From: Sphingobacterium pedocola
GTDB lineage: Bacteria > Bacteroidota > Bacteroidia > Sphingobacteriales > Sphingobacteriaceae
Direction of reading: 5' to 3'
NCBI RefSeq assembly: GCF_015209965.1
Contig: NZ_MU158689.1
Coordinates: forward strand, 1,945,662-2,009,661
DNA: 64,000 nucleotides
The notes under the pieces were generated by a model, which saw only the letters and a list, made by a program, of their open reading frames with translations, made no database searches and had not been told where the DNA came from. Shown here piece by piece: positions 18,944 to 27,779 of this stretch. The number at the start of each line of letters is the position of its first letter. The stretch's first letter is position 1. A program made the position numbers and the translations under genes.

Positions 18944-19684
18944 ATGTCAAATGATGCTTCTACACTAAAACCCTATAAGTCCAAAGACGGCGGAAAGAAA
19001 GAACAAGTAGCTGATATGTTTAATAATATATCCAAGACTTATGACCTTCTTAATCGGGTAATGACGATGGGTATTGATACCATATGGCGCAAAAAAGCAA
19101 TCCGGTCTTTAAAGAATATTCAGCCACAGCTCATACTCGATGTTGCGACCGGCACCGGTGACTTCGCGATTGAATCCATCCGTATCCTTAATCCAAAAAA
19201 AATAATAGGTGTAGATATTTCCCAGGGCATGTTGGAGGTAGCAGCAGAAAAAATCAAGAAAAAAGGGCTACAAGATCAATTTGAAGTCCAATTGGGTGAT
19301 TCTGAAAAGCTTCAATTTGACGACAACACATTTGACGCAGTTACGGTAGCTTTTGGGGTGCGTAATTTTGAGAACCTAGAGCAAGGACTTGCAGACATCT
19401 ATCGGGTTTTAAGACCCGGAGGTAAAGCCGTGGTATTGGAACTTTCAAATCCGACGGCATTTCCGGTCAAACAATTGTATCACTTTTACTTTCATAAACT
19501 AACCCCTGCTTTGGGTAAATTGATTTCCAAAGATGCGAGTGCGTATTCTTACCTTCCAGAATCGGTTGCTAGATTTCCGGATGGAGAACGATTTGCAAAA
19601 ATAACCAGCAAAGTAGGATTTAAGGAAACAATAGTCAGGCCGCAAACATTTGGATTTTGCACCATTTACGAAGCAACTAAATGA
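18944..19684 (+). CDS. ubiE: Demethylmenaquinone methyltransferase
   Basis: This 246-residue SAM-dependent methyltransferase converts demethylmenaquinone to menaquinone, the main respiratory quinone of Bacteroidota; menG is an alternative name. Signatures are MFNNISKTYDLLNRVMTMG at residues 24-42, the SAM-binding LDVATGTGDFAI, GVDISQGMLEVA, and the UbiE motif VTVAFGVRNFENLEQGL. The stop overlaps the next start by four bases (ATGA). Confidence 0.94.
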   Translation: MSNDASTLKPYKSKDGGKKEQVADMFNNISKTYDLLNRVMTMGIDTIWRKKAIRSLKNIQPQLILDVATGTGDFAIESIRILNPKKIIGVDISQGMLEVAAEKIKKKGLQDQFEVQLGDSEKLQFDDNTFDAVTVAFGVRNFENLEQGLADIYRVLRPGGKAVVLELSNPTAFPVKQLYHFYFHKLTPALGKLISKDASAYSYLPESVARFPDGERFAKITSKVGFKETIVRPQTFGFCTIYEATK

Positions 19685-20502
19685 AAAAACTGTCCGCCCT
19701 CATCATATTTATATTTGCGGTAACGTTTAGTTACGGTCAGCGCGGCTTTTCACTTCCTTTTAGTTCGGTTTATGATGAAAACGCTCCTCTTCTATTGGGG
19801 TTGCAATACAATTATGTAAACCAAAATTACATACTAGGTCTAAAAAAAGGATGGCAGGGCGAATCCATTGATTACCCAGCTGACAACATCAATGATGTAG
19901 GCGAATTACAAGGCATAAGATCCAAAACGGGATCGGGATTTTCGGTGAGTATTCCAGTAGACTTCCGCGCTACTGAAAATCTCTACTTCACGTTTAGCCC
20001 CTCTTTCCTATTCATCAATAATCTGGGGATTGAGTACAGCAGCATGGATGAAACTAAAGAGCCCTTACTCCGGAAAACAAGGCATATTCAGACTTCCACT
20101 TCGGGATCCAACTTCAATGCATTCGAATTCCCTTTTAACATCAAATTCAGATCTGACGAGAAAACCCTTAAAAACAAATTCAATAGATACAGAGGCTATG
20201 TAACAGGAGGTGCACGCTATTCAAGATGGATCGGTATTAACGGAGAATACAATGCTTTACTTAAAGAATCTTCAGAAATCGCAGAATCCATTATCTTAAA
20301 ACCCGGATATCTCTCCTGGGAATTTGGCATCGGCGCAGATATTTTCTTTCCTTATTTTAAGATGTCGCCCGAGATCAAGTTTAATCAAAGTTTTAAATCT
20401 GTATTAGACCATCAGCATCCATTAGCAGCGGGCAACCAATTTATGGCCCCCTTAGAGAAAGGTCTGATACGTAATATTTATTTGAGTGTCATTTTCCAAT
20501 AA
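19681..20502 (+). CDS. porT: PorT-family outer membrane protein (type IX secretion)
   Basis: This 273-residue protein has a signal peptide (MKKLSALIIFIFAVTFSYGQ) and a beta-barrel pattern ending in an aromatic residue and Gln (SVIFQ). Segments such as LLLGLQYNYVNQNYILGLK, FSVSIPVDFRATENLYFTFS and FEFPFNIKFRS fit PorT, a component of the type IX secretion machinery. The four-base overlap with ubiE is a conserved arrangement in Bacteroidota, which supports the call. No other type IX secretion gene is in the window. A generic outer membrane barrel is the alternative. Confidence 0.75.
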   Translation: MKKLSALIIFIFAVTFSYGQRGFSLPFSSVYDENAPLLLGLQYNYVNQNYILGLKKGWQGESIDYPADNINDVGELQGIRSKTGSGFSVSIPVDFRATENLYFTFSPSFLFINNLGIEYSSMDETKEPLLRKTRHIQTSTSGSNFNAFEFPFNIKFRSDEKTLKNKFNRYRGYVTGGARYSRWIGINGEYNALLKESSEIAESIILKPGYLSWEFGIGADIFFPYFKMSPEIKFNQSFKSVLDHQHPLAAGNQFMAPLEKGLIRNIYLSVIFQ

Positions 20503-20515
20503 GCAATCGGTTACT

Positions 20516-21277
20516 ATGAGAACGGTATTGATTACAGGTGCAAGTTCAGGAATCGGGGCAGCCTGTGCAGAAACATTAGCAGCAGAGAATTACAGACTAA
20601 TATTATGTGCTCGAAGAGAAGATCGACTTGACGCACTAAAGCTCAGCATCTTACGCAAGTACCCTACCTGTGAAATTCACATTATGGTATTGGATGTGCG
20701 CGATTACGAAGGAACATCTTCGGCTATAGAAAGTCTCCCCGAAGCTTGGAAAAACATAGACATACTGATCAACAATGCCGGGTTGAGCCAGGGATTAGAG
20801 CCGATTCAAGACGGTGATATTGGCGATTGGGATCGAATGATCGACACCAATGTAAAAGGTTTGCTCTACGTCACCAAATCCGTAAGCCCTCTTCTCAAGA
20901 AAAGTAAGACCCCACATATTATCAATATCGGATCTATTGCGGGAAAAGAGGTATATCCCAATGGCAATGTGTATTGCGCTACTAAACATGCTGTAGATGC
21001 ACTTAATAAAGCCATGCGGATTGATCTACTTCCTTTTGGCATAAAAGTTACGGCGGTTAATCCGGGAATGGTAGAAACAGAATTTTCGGAAGTTCGTTTT
21101 AAAGGTGATACAGAAAAAGCCAAAAGTGTATACATGGGGCTCACGCCATTAAATGGTTTTGATATTGCTGAGATTATCAGCTTTGTTTTATCAAGACCTA
21201 CGCATGTCAACATCAATGACTTGCTGGTTATGCCTACAGCGCAGGCAAACGGAACAATAATCAACCGAAACAGCTAA
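20516..21277 (+). CDS. Short-chain dehydrogenase/reductase (YdfG-like)
   Basis: The protein has 253 residues from the ATG at 20516. An upstream ATG at 20486 would overlap porT by 17 bases and add ten residues before the Rossmann strand, so the inner start is preferred. It shows VLITGASSGIGAACAE (NAD(P)-binding), NNAGLSQGLEP, the catalytic Ser in INIGSIAGKE, YCATKHAVDALN (Tyr, Lys) and NPGMVETEFSEVRF. The Arg-rich loop LCARREDRLDAL suggests NADP preference. It resembles YdfG/serine 3-dehydrogenase proteins; the physiological substrate is unknown. Confidence 0.9.
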   Translation: MRTVLITGASSGIGAACAETLAAENYRLILCARREDRLDALKLSILRKYPTCEIHIMVLDVRDYEGTSSAIESLPEAWKNIDILINNAGLSQGLEPIQDGDIGDWDRMIDTNVKGLLYVTKSVSPLLKKSKTPHIINIGSIAGKEVYPNGNVYCATKHAVDALNKAMRIDLLPFGIKVTAVNPGMVETEFSEVRFKGDTEKAKSVYMGLTPLNGFDIAEIISFVLSRPTHVNINDLLVMPTAQANGTIINRNS

Positions 21278-21373
21278 TTTGGAGAACAAGATTAAAACAT
21301 CAAAGAACAATAACTTTTGAACCGAGCATGCGAGTTCATCTGTATATAATTTTCACTTATTACTCATTAAACT

Positions 21374-21823
21374 ATGTCATTAGAACAACAAATCAATCAA
21401 GATATCAAGGCGGCGATGATCGCGAAAGACAATGCCAGATTAAGGGGGCTCCGCGCCGTAAAAGCCGCGATTTTATTAGCTAAGACTGAAAAAGGCGGCG
21501 GCGAAGAAGTTTCCGAGGAAACTGAGATCAAGGTATTACAAAAATTGGTTAAGCAGCGCAAAGAATCAGCTGAGATTTATAAAGCACAAGGGCGCGAAGA
21601 TTTGTTACAGATCGAAGTAGAAGAACAAGAAGTTATCGAAGAGTATCTTCCAAAACAGCTGGATAGAAGTGCAATTGAGACTATCATTAAAGAAATTATT
21701 TCATCTACCGGTGCTTCGGGGATAAAAGATATGGGAAAGGTGATGGGCGCAGCCAATCAAAAGCTCGCAGGCCAAGCTGACGGAAAGACAATCTCTGAGG
21801 TAGTAAAATCTCTATTAGCGTAA
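21374..21823 (+). CDS. GatB/YqeY-domain protein
   Basis: This 149-residue protein matches YqeY-like proteins: SLEQQINQDIKAAMIAKD, LRGLRAVKAAILLAK, VLQKLVKQRKESAEIY, EYLPKQLDRSAIETII and GKVMGAANQKLAGQADGK. The fold is shared with the tail domain of the GatB amidotransferase subunit, which binds tRNA. The role of the free protein is not settled. The stop overlaps the next start by one base. Confidence 0.92.
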   Translation: MSLEQQINQDIKAAMIAKDNARLRGLRAVKAAILLAKTEKGGGEEVSEETEIKVLQKLVKQRKESAEIYKAQGREDLLQIEVEEQEVIEEYLPKQLDRSAIETIIKEIISSTGASGIKDMGKVMGAANQKLAGQADGKTISEVVKSLLA

Positions 21824-22278
21824 TGAACATCATCTGGAAGATAAAAGCATTTGAAAATTTGTCTCCCTACGAATTATACCAAATCCTGAAGTTGCGGATC
21901 AATGTCTTCATGCTCGAGCAGGAATGCTTATACGCAGAATGCGATGACAAAGATTTAAAAGCGGAGCACCTTTTTGGTTTCCATGAAAACAACATCATTG
22001 CGTATACGAGGTTACTTCCTCCGGGCATATCGTACAAAGAGTGTTCTATCGGTAGAGTAGTAACCGCTTCCGACTATAGAAAATTTGGAATTGGGAGAGC
22101 GTTAATGGAAAAAGCTATTGAGCGAATTGTATCCGAATTCCCCGGCAGTGGCATCCGTATAAGTGCGCAGGCCCATCTTCAAAACTTCTACGAAAGTTTG
22201 GGGTTTCAAAAAGAAACCGAGCCGTATTTAGAGGATAATATTCCCCATATCGAAATGGCTTTACATGTAAACAAGTAA
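21823..22278 (+). CDS. GNAT-family N-acetyltransferase (ElaA-like)
   Basis: This 151-residue protein resembles ElaA: YELYQILKLRINVFMLEQEC, an acidic YAECDDKDLKAEHLF segment, the acetyl-CoA-binding SIGRVVTASDYRKFGIGRAL and a C-terminal FYESLGFQKE. It should acetylate a small amine or protein N-terminus; the substrate is unknown. It is coupled to the YqeY-like gene by a TAATG overlap. It converges with the glsB-like gene, leaving only four bases between them. Confidence 0.88.
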   Translation: MNIIWKIKAFENLSPYELYQILKLRINVFMLEQECLYAECDDKDLKAEHLFGFHENNIIAYTRLLPPGISYKECSIGRVVTASDYRKFGIGRALMEKAIERIVSEFPGSGIRISAQAHLQNFYESLGFQKETEPYLEDNIPHIEMALHVNK

Positions 22279-22282
22279 AGGG

Positions 22283-23257
22283 CTACGATTGTCCCTCTAC
22301 TTGTTTATTACGACTTCCGTATACTTTATCCCGCTCATAAGTGGCGATGTGCCTTTCCTTCTTTGCTGCGTAGATATCTTCTAACACGATCATTATACCC
22401 GTTTCTTCTACTTCTCCAAATTCGTCATTCAATGCTGTTCCGAAAGTCATCATCGATGGAGACAGATTCATGTATGTATTGATCAAGGGAGGGATATTCT
22501 CGCCGAGTTCCCTTACTTTGGTATTTACAATCTTATAACCTTCTTTATAAGATAAGCCTTCAAAAATACCCCTATACTTCGTAATATCTGTTTTATAGCC
22601 TAAGTTCAGATTTTCATAAGGTTTAACTAATCCTTTCTTATCCGGAAAATAAGATTCCATAAAATAAATCAACAGATCTCTCGCTTCCGCGTTAAAATGT
22701 GGATACATAGTTACTTTACCAAATAGGTATTTCACATCGGGTGTAATTTCCACTAATGCCCCCAAACCATCCCAAAGGTTATCAAGGGAGAATAGCCCCT
22801 TTCTGTTATCAATCGCGGGTTGATATTTAGGTTGTACCCAGGATCTACCGAGTTCAATCGTGTAAGGAAGGTATTCCTTTTTGAATTTATCTGAGAAATC
22901 AAAATAATGAGCCGTTGACAGGTGTATCTCGCCCTGCTGATCGATAGCGTCATCACATTTGATGACACGGTAACCGGCTATGATTTCTTCGTCGTCTGGA
23001 TTCCAGGCTATTAATTGATCATAATTATGTGCCGAGGTGTCATTTTCGTCAATATCCAATGGCAACCCTGTCCCTCCACCGGCACTCCTAAATGTAACCT
23101 CTCTCAAACGTCCAATTTCGCGCATAATGTTAGGTGCATAGTGATAATTCACGACATACACTTCGTTATTGCCATTATTGGTATATCTCAAAAAAGCTTC
23201 TTTTGTTAATTCCGCTTTTATCAGGTCTCTCTCTACTGGAGGTATAATTTCTTGCAT
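22283..23257 (-). CDS. GNAT-type N-acyltransferase for acyl-amino-acid lipid synthesis (GlsB-like)
   Basis: This 324-residue protein has the long GNAT architecture of OlsB/GlsB enzymes: IMREIGRLREVTFRSAGGGT, a YDQLIAWNPDDEEIIAGYRV core strand pair, TIELGRSWVQPKYQP and GLFSLDNLWDGLGALV. Relatives transfer a 3-hydroxyacyl chain from acyl carrier protein to the amino group of an amino acid. In Bacteroides thetaiotaomicron the GlsB/GlsA pair makes glycine lipids this way. The gene lies three bases after the GlsA-like gene, which strongly supports one pathway. The exact amino acid (glycine, ornithine or serine) cannot be read from sequence. Confidence 0.78.
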   Translation of the reverse strand: MQEIIPPVERDLIKAELTKEAFLRYTNNGNNEVYVVNYHYAPNIMREIGRLREVTFRSAGGGTGLPLDIDENDTSAHNYDQLIAWNPDDEEIIAGYRVIKCDDAIDQQGEIHLSTAHYFDFSDKFKKEYLPYTIELGRSWVQPKYQPAIDNRKGLFSLDNLWDGLGALVEITPDVKYLFGKVTMYPHFNAEARDLLIYFMESYFPDKKGLVKPYENLNLGYKTDITKYRGIFEGLSYKEGYKIVNTKVRELGENIPPLINTYMNLSPSMMTFGTALNDEFGEVEETGIMIVLEDIYAAKKERHIATYERDKVYGSRNKQVEGQS

Positions 23258-23260
23258 ACA

Positions 23261-24091
23261 CTATTTATTGTCCTTCGCCATTTCATAAACGAGCTGCTTA
23301 ACATCTGCAGCCCACTGCCTCTCATTTTTTGCCGTATCAAAATATGAATACGGTATCTTTTTTCCAATTTTTATGGTTACCCGTTGCCCTCTTTGCGAAA
23401 ACATTTCATCTGGTAAATATAACATCTCCATGTTAAACTTTACCCCTAATTTTTGTCTCCATCGAGAAAAATTATAAAAGAAATTAGAATTCTTTCCTTC
23501 AATAAAAACAGGAACTATATTTTTTTTATATTTTTTGGCTTTTGAAATAAAGCTTTTTTTCCATTCTAAATCAACAATTTCGCTATTGATTTTACGAGAT
23601 ACCAATCCTGCCGGAAACACCAGCAGAGCATGATCAGCAGCATATGCTTCATCTATAGCAGATATCGCGTTTTTATTTTGTCCGCCTACTTTATTCACCC
23701 CTATGAAAAGAGGTTCTAAGTTGCGGATATTGAGCAAAATATCGTTTACCAAAAACTTCACATCCCTGCGATAGCGTCCGATGGCATGCATAAATGCGAT
23801 ACCATCCAATCCACCAAGGGGATGATTAGAAGCAAAAATAACACTTTCATCAATAGGAATGTTATCTTCGCCTTCCAAAACAACTTCAACACCTAATTCA
23901 TTAATCAATGCATCCACAAAATCCAACCCATACAAATCCTTGTATGTGGTCATTATATAATTTATTTCATCTTCGTGGATCGTACGTTTTAAATAACTAA
24001 TTAATGGTTTAGGTATCCATTTGGCCAGTCTTGGACTTTTTTTATGTATAACTTCTCTTACTTGTATAAACTTATCTTGCTCAGTCGCCAT
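23261..24091 (-). CDS. PlsC-like O-acyltransferase for acyl-amino-acid lipid synthesis (GlsA-like)
   Basis: This 276-residue protein of the lysophospholipid acyltransferase superfamily has the catalytic segment ASNHPLGGLDGIAFMHAIGR, the His...Asp pair found in the hemolysin-type subgroup. PLFIGVNKVGGQNKNAISAI and LVFPAGLVSRK are the substrate-binding blocks. Together with the downstream GNAT gene it would add the second acyl chain to an N-acyl amino acid, giving a phosphorus-free membrane lipid. There is no strong hydrophobic segment, so membrane contact is probably peripheral. Confidence 0.78.
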   Translation of the reverse strand: MATEQDKFIQVREVIHKKSPRLAKWIPKPLISYLKRTIHEDEINYIMTTYKDLYGLDFVDALINELGVEVVLEGEDNIPIDESVIFASNHPLGGLDGIAFMHAIGRYRRDVKFLVNDILLNIRNLEPLFIGVNKVGGQNKNAISAIDEAYAADHALLVFPAGLVSRKINSEIVDLEWKKSFISKAKKYKKNIVPVFIEGKNSNFFYNFSRWRQKLGVKFNMEMLYLPDEMFSQRGQRVTIKIGKKIPYSYFDTAKNERQWAADVKQLVYEMAKDNK

Positions 24092-24300
24092 GTGTTATGG
24101 TTGAATTCAAAATCTTCACGTGTCCCGTACCGTAAAAGTACATAAAATTATATTAAGTATATAAGAAAAATAATGAACTACTTAGGAATAATCAGTATGT
24201 TTGATAGGGATAACTGTCCTGAGAACGCGCATTTATCGAAGTTTAAGAATAACGATTAAACGTTTTGCTTTTTTTATTGTTTAACATATAAAAGATTACA

Positions 24301-24960
24301 ATGTTCATTGGCCAATACATATCAGCTGATTTTCATGAAGTTCTACCAAAAGACTCTGTAGATTTTGTATTGAATAACATGAATGAATTTCAAGTCAAAT
24401 ATTTGCCTGTTGTAAGTAACGGCCGATATCACGGACTTATATCCGAGGATTTACTTTTAGAACAAATCGACGGCAATCTTCCGATAGAAGTACTATCGAC
24501 TAAATTCAGACCAATTTATTTATTCGATTACCAACATATTTACGACGCGTTACAGCTTATTGCGTCTTACGATTATTGTATTATTCCCATTTTGAATAAA
24601 AATCATGAATATATTGGCATATTAACAAAGCAGCGCCTCTTGGTGGCACTGAACGAAACCCTAGGGTATCAGGAAGGCGCTATAATCGTTTTAGAATTAG
24701 GCATGCGAGACAATGCCCTTTCTCACATCGCGCGCCTCATCGAAGCCGAAAACACACTTATCCTGAGTACCGCGGTGCGTCCAATTGCAGAATCTTCAAA
24801 ATTAGAGCTCACCATCAAAGTAAATAAAACGAATATTGCAGCTATTGTTTCTTCGCTGTGGCGTAATGACTACGTTGTAAAGGCGACTTTCAGAGATGGT
24901 GGAGACCAGTCGGATATCCAAGACCGATATGACCTTTTGATGAATTATTTAGATTTATAA
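24301..24960 (+). CDS. CBS-domain protein (AcuB-like)
   Basis: This 219-residue protein contains two CBS modules (about residues 1-60 and 65-130; VKYLPVVSNGRYHGLISEDL and YCIIPILNKNHEYIGILTK) and an ACT-like C-terminal part (AIIVLELGMRDNALSHIARL). CBS pairs bind adenine nucleotides and act as energy sensors. It is 58 bases upstream of nadK, a neighbourhood often kept in Bacteroidota, so it may modulate NAD(P) metabolism; this is inference. Confidence 0.85.
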   Translation: MFIGQYISADFHEVLPKDSVDFVLNNMNEFQVKYLPVVSNGRYHGLISEDLLLEQIDGNLPIEVLSTKFRPIYLFDYQHIYDALQLIASYDYCIIPILNKNHEYIGILTKQRLLVALNETLGYQEGAIIVLELGMRDNALSHIARLIEAENTLILSTAVRPIAESSKLELTIKVNKTNIAAIVSSLWRNDYVVKATFRDGGDQSDIQDRYDLLMNYLDL

Positions 24961-25018
24961 GTATATCTTTTGCATTTTTGTGCAAAACATAAATTTGTCC
25001 AAAACATAAAACTTCGTC

Positions 25019-25912
25019 ATGAGTAATATCGCTATAGCCATATACGGAAGAGCTTTTAATACATCTGTAAATACATTCGTAGAAGAGCTTTTCACTTTCC
25101 TTGCAGAAAAAGAGATAGACATATACTTATACGATGAGTTTTACACCTTCCTCAAAGCGAAAATTTCCTGTCCATACAATTTAAAAACATTTACATCGTA
25201 TGCTGATCTTCCTACGCATATCAATTTTATGCTTAGTTTGGGCGGCGATGGCACCATGCTATCCGCAGTATCCATCATCAAAGACACGGGAATCCCGATC
25301 GCCGGTATAAACTTTGGCCGATTGGGATTTTTAGCAAATATTCAGAAAACCGAGATTAAGGAAGCTTTGCAAAAAATCTTGAATGGCGAATATACTATTC
25401 AACCCCGCGCATTGTTAGCGGTTGAGACAGAAGGGCATGATTTATTTGGCGGAGAAAATTTCGCACTTAATGACATCACGGTGTTCAGGTTTGATACTTC
25501 ATCCATGATCACCATTAACACAACCATAAACGGAGAGCTGCTCAATTCCTATTGGGCAGACGGATTAATCATAGCTACCCCTACCGGATCTACCGCCTAT
25601 TCCTTGAGCTGCGGTGGGCCAATTATTATGCCCGGAAGTGGAAATTTTGTCATTACCCCTATTTCTCCGCACAATCTAAACGTAAGGCCCATTGTTGTTT
25701 CTTCCGATATGGAATTGTGCCTCGAAATTGAAAGCAGAACGGAAAATTTCATTTTAAGTTGCGATTCCAGAAGTGAAACACTACCGACTTCCACTCGATT
25801 AACCGTAAAAAAGGCACCTTTTGGTATTAACTTAATACGATTAGAAAAAGATGCCTATTTCAGCACCTTACGCGAAAAGCTCCTTTGGGGAATTGATGTA
25901 CGTAATTATTAG
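25019..25912 (+). CDS. nadK: NAD kinase
   Basis: This 297-residue protein phosphorylates NAD to NADP. It has the essential GGDGTML motif (in FMLSLGGDGTMLSAVSI) near residue 80, the conserved NFGRLGFLANI segment, NDITVFRFDTSSMI, and the second signature ATPTGSTAYSLSCGGPI near residue 185. The length and order are typical of bacterial NadK. It lies between the CBS gene and a barrel gene in the envelope block. Confidence 0.95.
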   Translation: MSNIAIAIYGRAFNTSVNTFVEELFTFLAEKEIDIYLYDEFYTFLKAKISCPYNLKTFTSYADLPTHINFMLSLGGDGTMLSAVSIIKDTGIPIAGINFGRLGFLANIQKTEIKEALQKILNGEYTIQPRALLAVETEGHDLFGGENFALNDITVFRFDTSSMITINTTINGELLNSYWADGLIIATPTGSTAYSLSCGGPIIMPGSGNFVITPISPHNLNVRPIVVSSDMELCLEIESRTENFILSCDSRSETLPTSTRLTVKKAPFGINLIRLEKDAYFSTLREKLLWGIDVRNY

Positions 25913-26002
25913 ACCATCGAGCGCTATTCCTTACTATTTAACAAAATTTAAAGATAAAGTATTCTATTAAAAACTTTATCTTTACATCCAAAATCAATAA
26001 GA

Positions 26003-26812
26003 TTGGTCTACTTCCGATATATCATTATTCTATTTATACTCTGTGCACAAGTAAAATCCTATGCACAGCAGTACGAATTTGGTATTACAGGATTTGGAAC
26101 CGGTTATATGGGCGATATTAACCCTAACAATCCTTTTTATTACCAAAATATTGGCGGGGGTCTATCGGTAAAATACAATCTAAACTCCACATGGGGAATC
26201 AAGGCTGGATTTAACTATCTCGCGCTCCATGGAAGTGATTTGGATTCAAAATTCAGTGCGCAACAAGATCGAGGACTACAGTTTAACAACAACCTTAAAG
26301 AGCTTTCTATAACCGCAGAATTTAATTTTTTTAGATTTATTGCAGGCAGAGCGATCAATCGTTACACCCCCTATCTTCTCGCCGGTGTATCTGTTGCAAG
26401 GCACAATCCTTATGTTAGATTAGACGACACAACTATTAAGTTAAGGGAGTTGCAATTAGAGTATGATGCAGAACACAATCCTGACAAATATTCAAAAACT
26501 GCCTTTTCTATACCTTTTGGATTAGGGTTTAAATACAATATTAAAGGCCCTTGGAGCGTTGGTGCAGAAGTAATATATCGTACGACCTTCAATGACAACG
26601 TGGACAATGTGAGTAAAAATTACGCTACCTCTCGCCCGAGAACACCTACAGTACCCACAGAAACATGGGATTTCTTAGCCGATCCGAGTGGTCAGCTTGA
26701 AGCAAATGCGGGCAGAGCTAGGGGAAATGGGAAAAACTACGACGGCTATATGACTGCCGGATTTACATTAACGTACACCTTAATAAGTGCAAAATGTTAT
26801 TGGTGGCAATAG
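26003..26812 (+). CDS. DUF6089-type outer membrane beta-barrel protein, TTG start
   Basis: This 269-residue protein has no ATG near its beginning; the signal peptide (MVYFRYIIILFILCAQVKSYAQ) starts at TTG 26003. The mature part shows barrel strands: YEFGITGFGTGYMGDINPNN, GIKAGFNYLALHGSDLD, YTPYLLAGVSVARHNPYV and AGFTLTYTLISAKCYWWQ. A TATCTTTAC box about 25 bases upstream may be the promoter. The family has no assigned function. It sits directly before uppS and bamA, consistent with a surface role. Confidence 0.82.
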   Translation: MVYFRYIIILFILCAQVKSYAQQYEFGITGFGTGYMGDINPNNPFYYQNIGGGLSVKYNLNSTWGIKAGFNYLALHGSDLDSKFSAQQDRGLQFNNNLKELSITAEFNFFRFIAGRAINRYTPYLLAGVSVARHNPYVRLDDTTIKLRELQLEYDAEHNPDKYSKTAFSIPFGLGFKYNIKGPWSVGAEVIYRTTFNDNVDNVSKNYATSRPRTPTVPTETWDFLADPSGQLEANAGRARGNGKNYDGYMTAGFTLTYTLISAKCYWWQ

Positions 26813-26823
26813 GTTTATAGATT

Positions 26824-27576
26824 GTGAAGAAGAACATCATGACAATGAATGATAAACTAGACAAGAATAATATACCCCGGCATATTGCCATTATAATGGA
26901 TGGTAATGGGCGTTGGGCTAAAGGTCTAGGCAAGCTGCGCGTATTTGGGCATCAAAACGGCGTGAGTGCTGTTAGAGAAACTTTAGAAGGAGCTGTTGAA
27001 ATAGGTGTACAATATCTAACACTCTATGCTTTTTCCTCAGAAAACTGGAATCGTCCGAAAATAGAAGTCAAGGCGTTGATGGAATTGCTGGTTAACTCTT
27101 TGAGTAAAGAATTGAAGACTTTCCAGAAAAATGGTATTCGGTTGAATACCATTGGAAACATTAGCGATTTACCAGTTAATTGCCAAGAGAAGTTGAAAGA
27201 AACCATAGCAGCGACGCAATCAAATACCACGTGCACGCTCACACTCGCATTGAGTTATGGCTCCCGTAAAGAAATAGTGGATGCCACCAAAGCAATTGCC
27301 AGTCAAGTGAGGGATGGTCGTTTAAGTGTAGAAGATATCACCGAAGATATATTTCAGCAGCACCTTTACACCGCAGATCTGCCCGATCCCGATTTGATGA
27401 TTAGAACCAGTGGAGAATATAGAATCAGTAATTATCTTCTATGGCAGCTGGCTTATACTGAGCTTTGGTTTACCCCAAAGATGTGGCCCGAATTTACAAG
27501 AAGTGATTTATTTGAGGCCATAGTTGATTTTCAGCAGAGGGAACGTCGATTTGGAAAAACAAGTGAACAGTTATAA
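26824..27576 (+). CDS. uppS: Isoprenyl transferase (undecaprenyl diphosphate synthase)
   Basis: This 250-residue cis-prenyltransferase makes the C55 carrier lipid for wall and O-antigen synthesis. Catalytic segment IAIIMDGNGRWAKGLG with the key Asp, FGHQNGVSAVRET, YLTLYAFSSENWNRP and DLMIRTSGEYRISNYLLWQ are all present. The longest frame starts at GTG 26824. ATG codons at 26839 and 26845 are equally possible starts; the bases GAAGAAG just before 26839 could serve as a weak ribosome-binding site. It lies 11 bases after the barrel gene. Confidence 0.94.
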   Translation: MKKNIMTMNDKLDKNNIPRHIAIIMDGNGRWAKGLGKLRVFGHQNGVSAVRETLEGAVEIGVQYLTLYAFSSENWNRPKIEVKALMELLVNSLSKELKTFQKNGIRLNTIGNISDLPVNCQEKLKETIAATQSNTTCTLTLALSYGSRKEIVDATKAIASQVRDGRLSVEDITEDIFQQHLYTADLPDPDLMIRTSGEYRISNYLLWQLAYTELWFTPKMWPEFTRSDLFEAIVDFQQRERRFGKTSEQL

Positions 27577-27779
27577 TGAAACCAGCATGGGCTACTGCTC
27601 AAAGAAGGAGATTGATTAAAAAAGCTCGTTGGAGCTTCAATGCTATTTAACAACGATTTATTATAATGAAAATATTACCTTTGTACCGGAAACGCTAAAA
27701 ATTAACTAAGTAGACGTATTTTTCTTTTAACAAAAATTAACAACAGTTTGATGTACTTTAGCATCCATAATAACAAGTA

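Noticed and set aside
20866..21264. 132-codon minus-strand frame inside the SDR gene
   Set aside because: It is antisense to a gene with all catalytic motifs.
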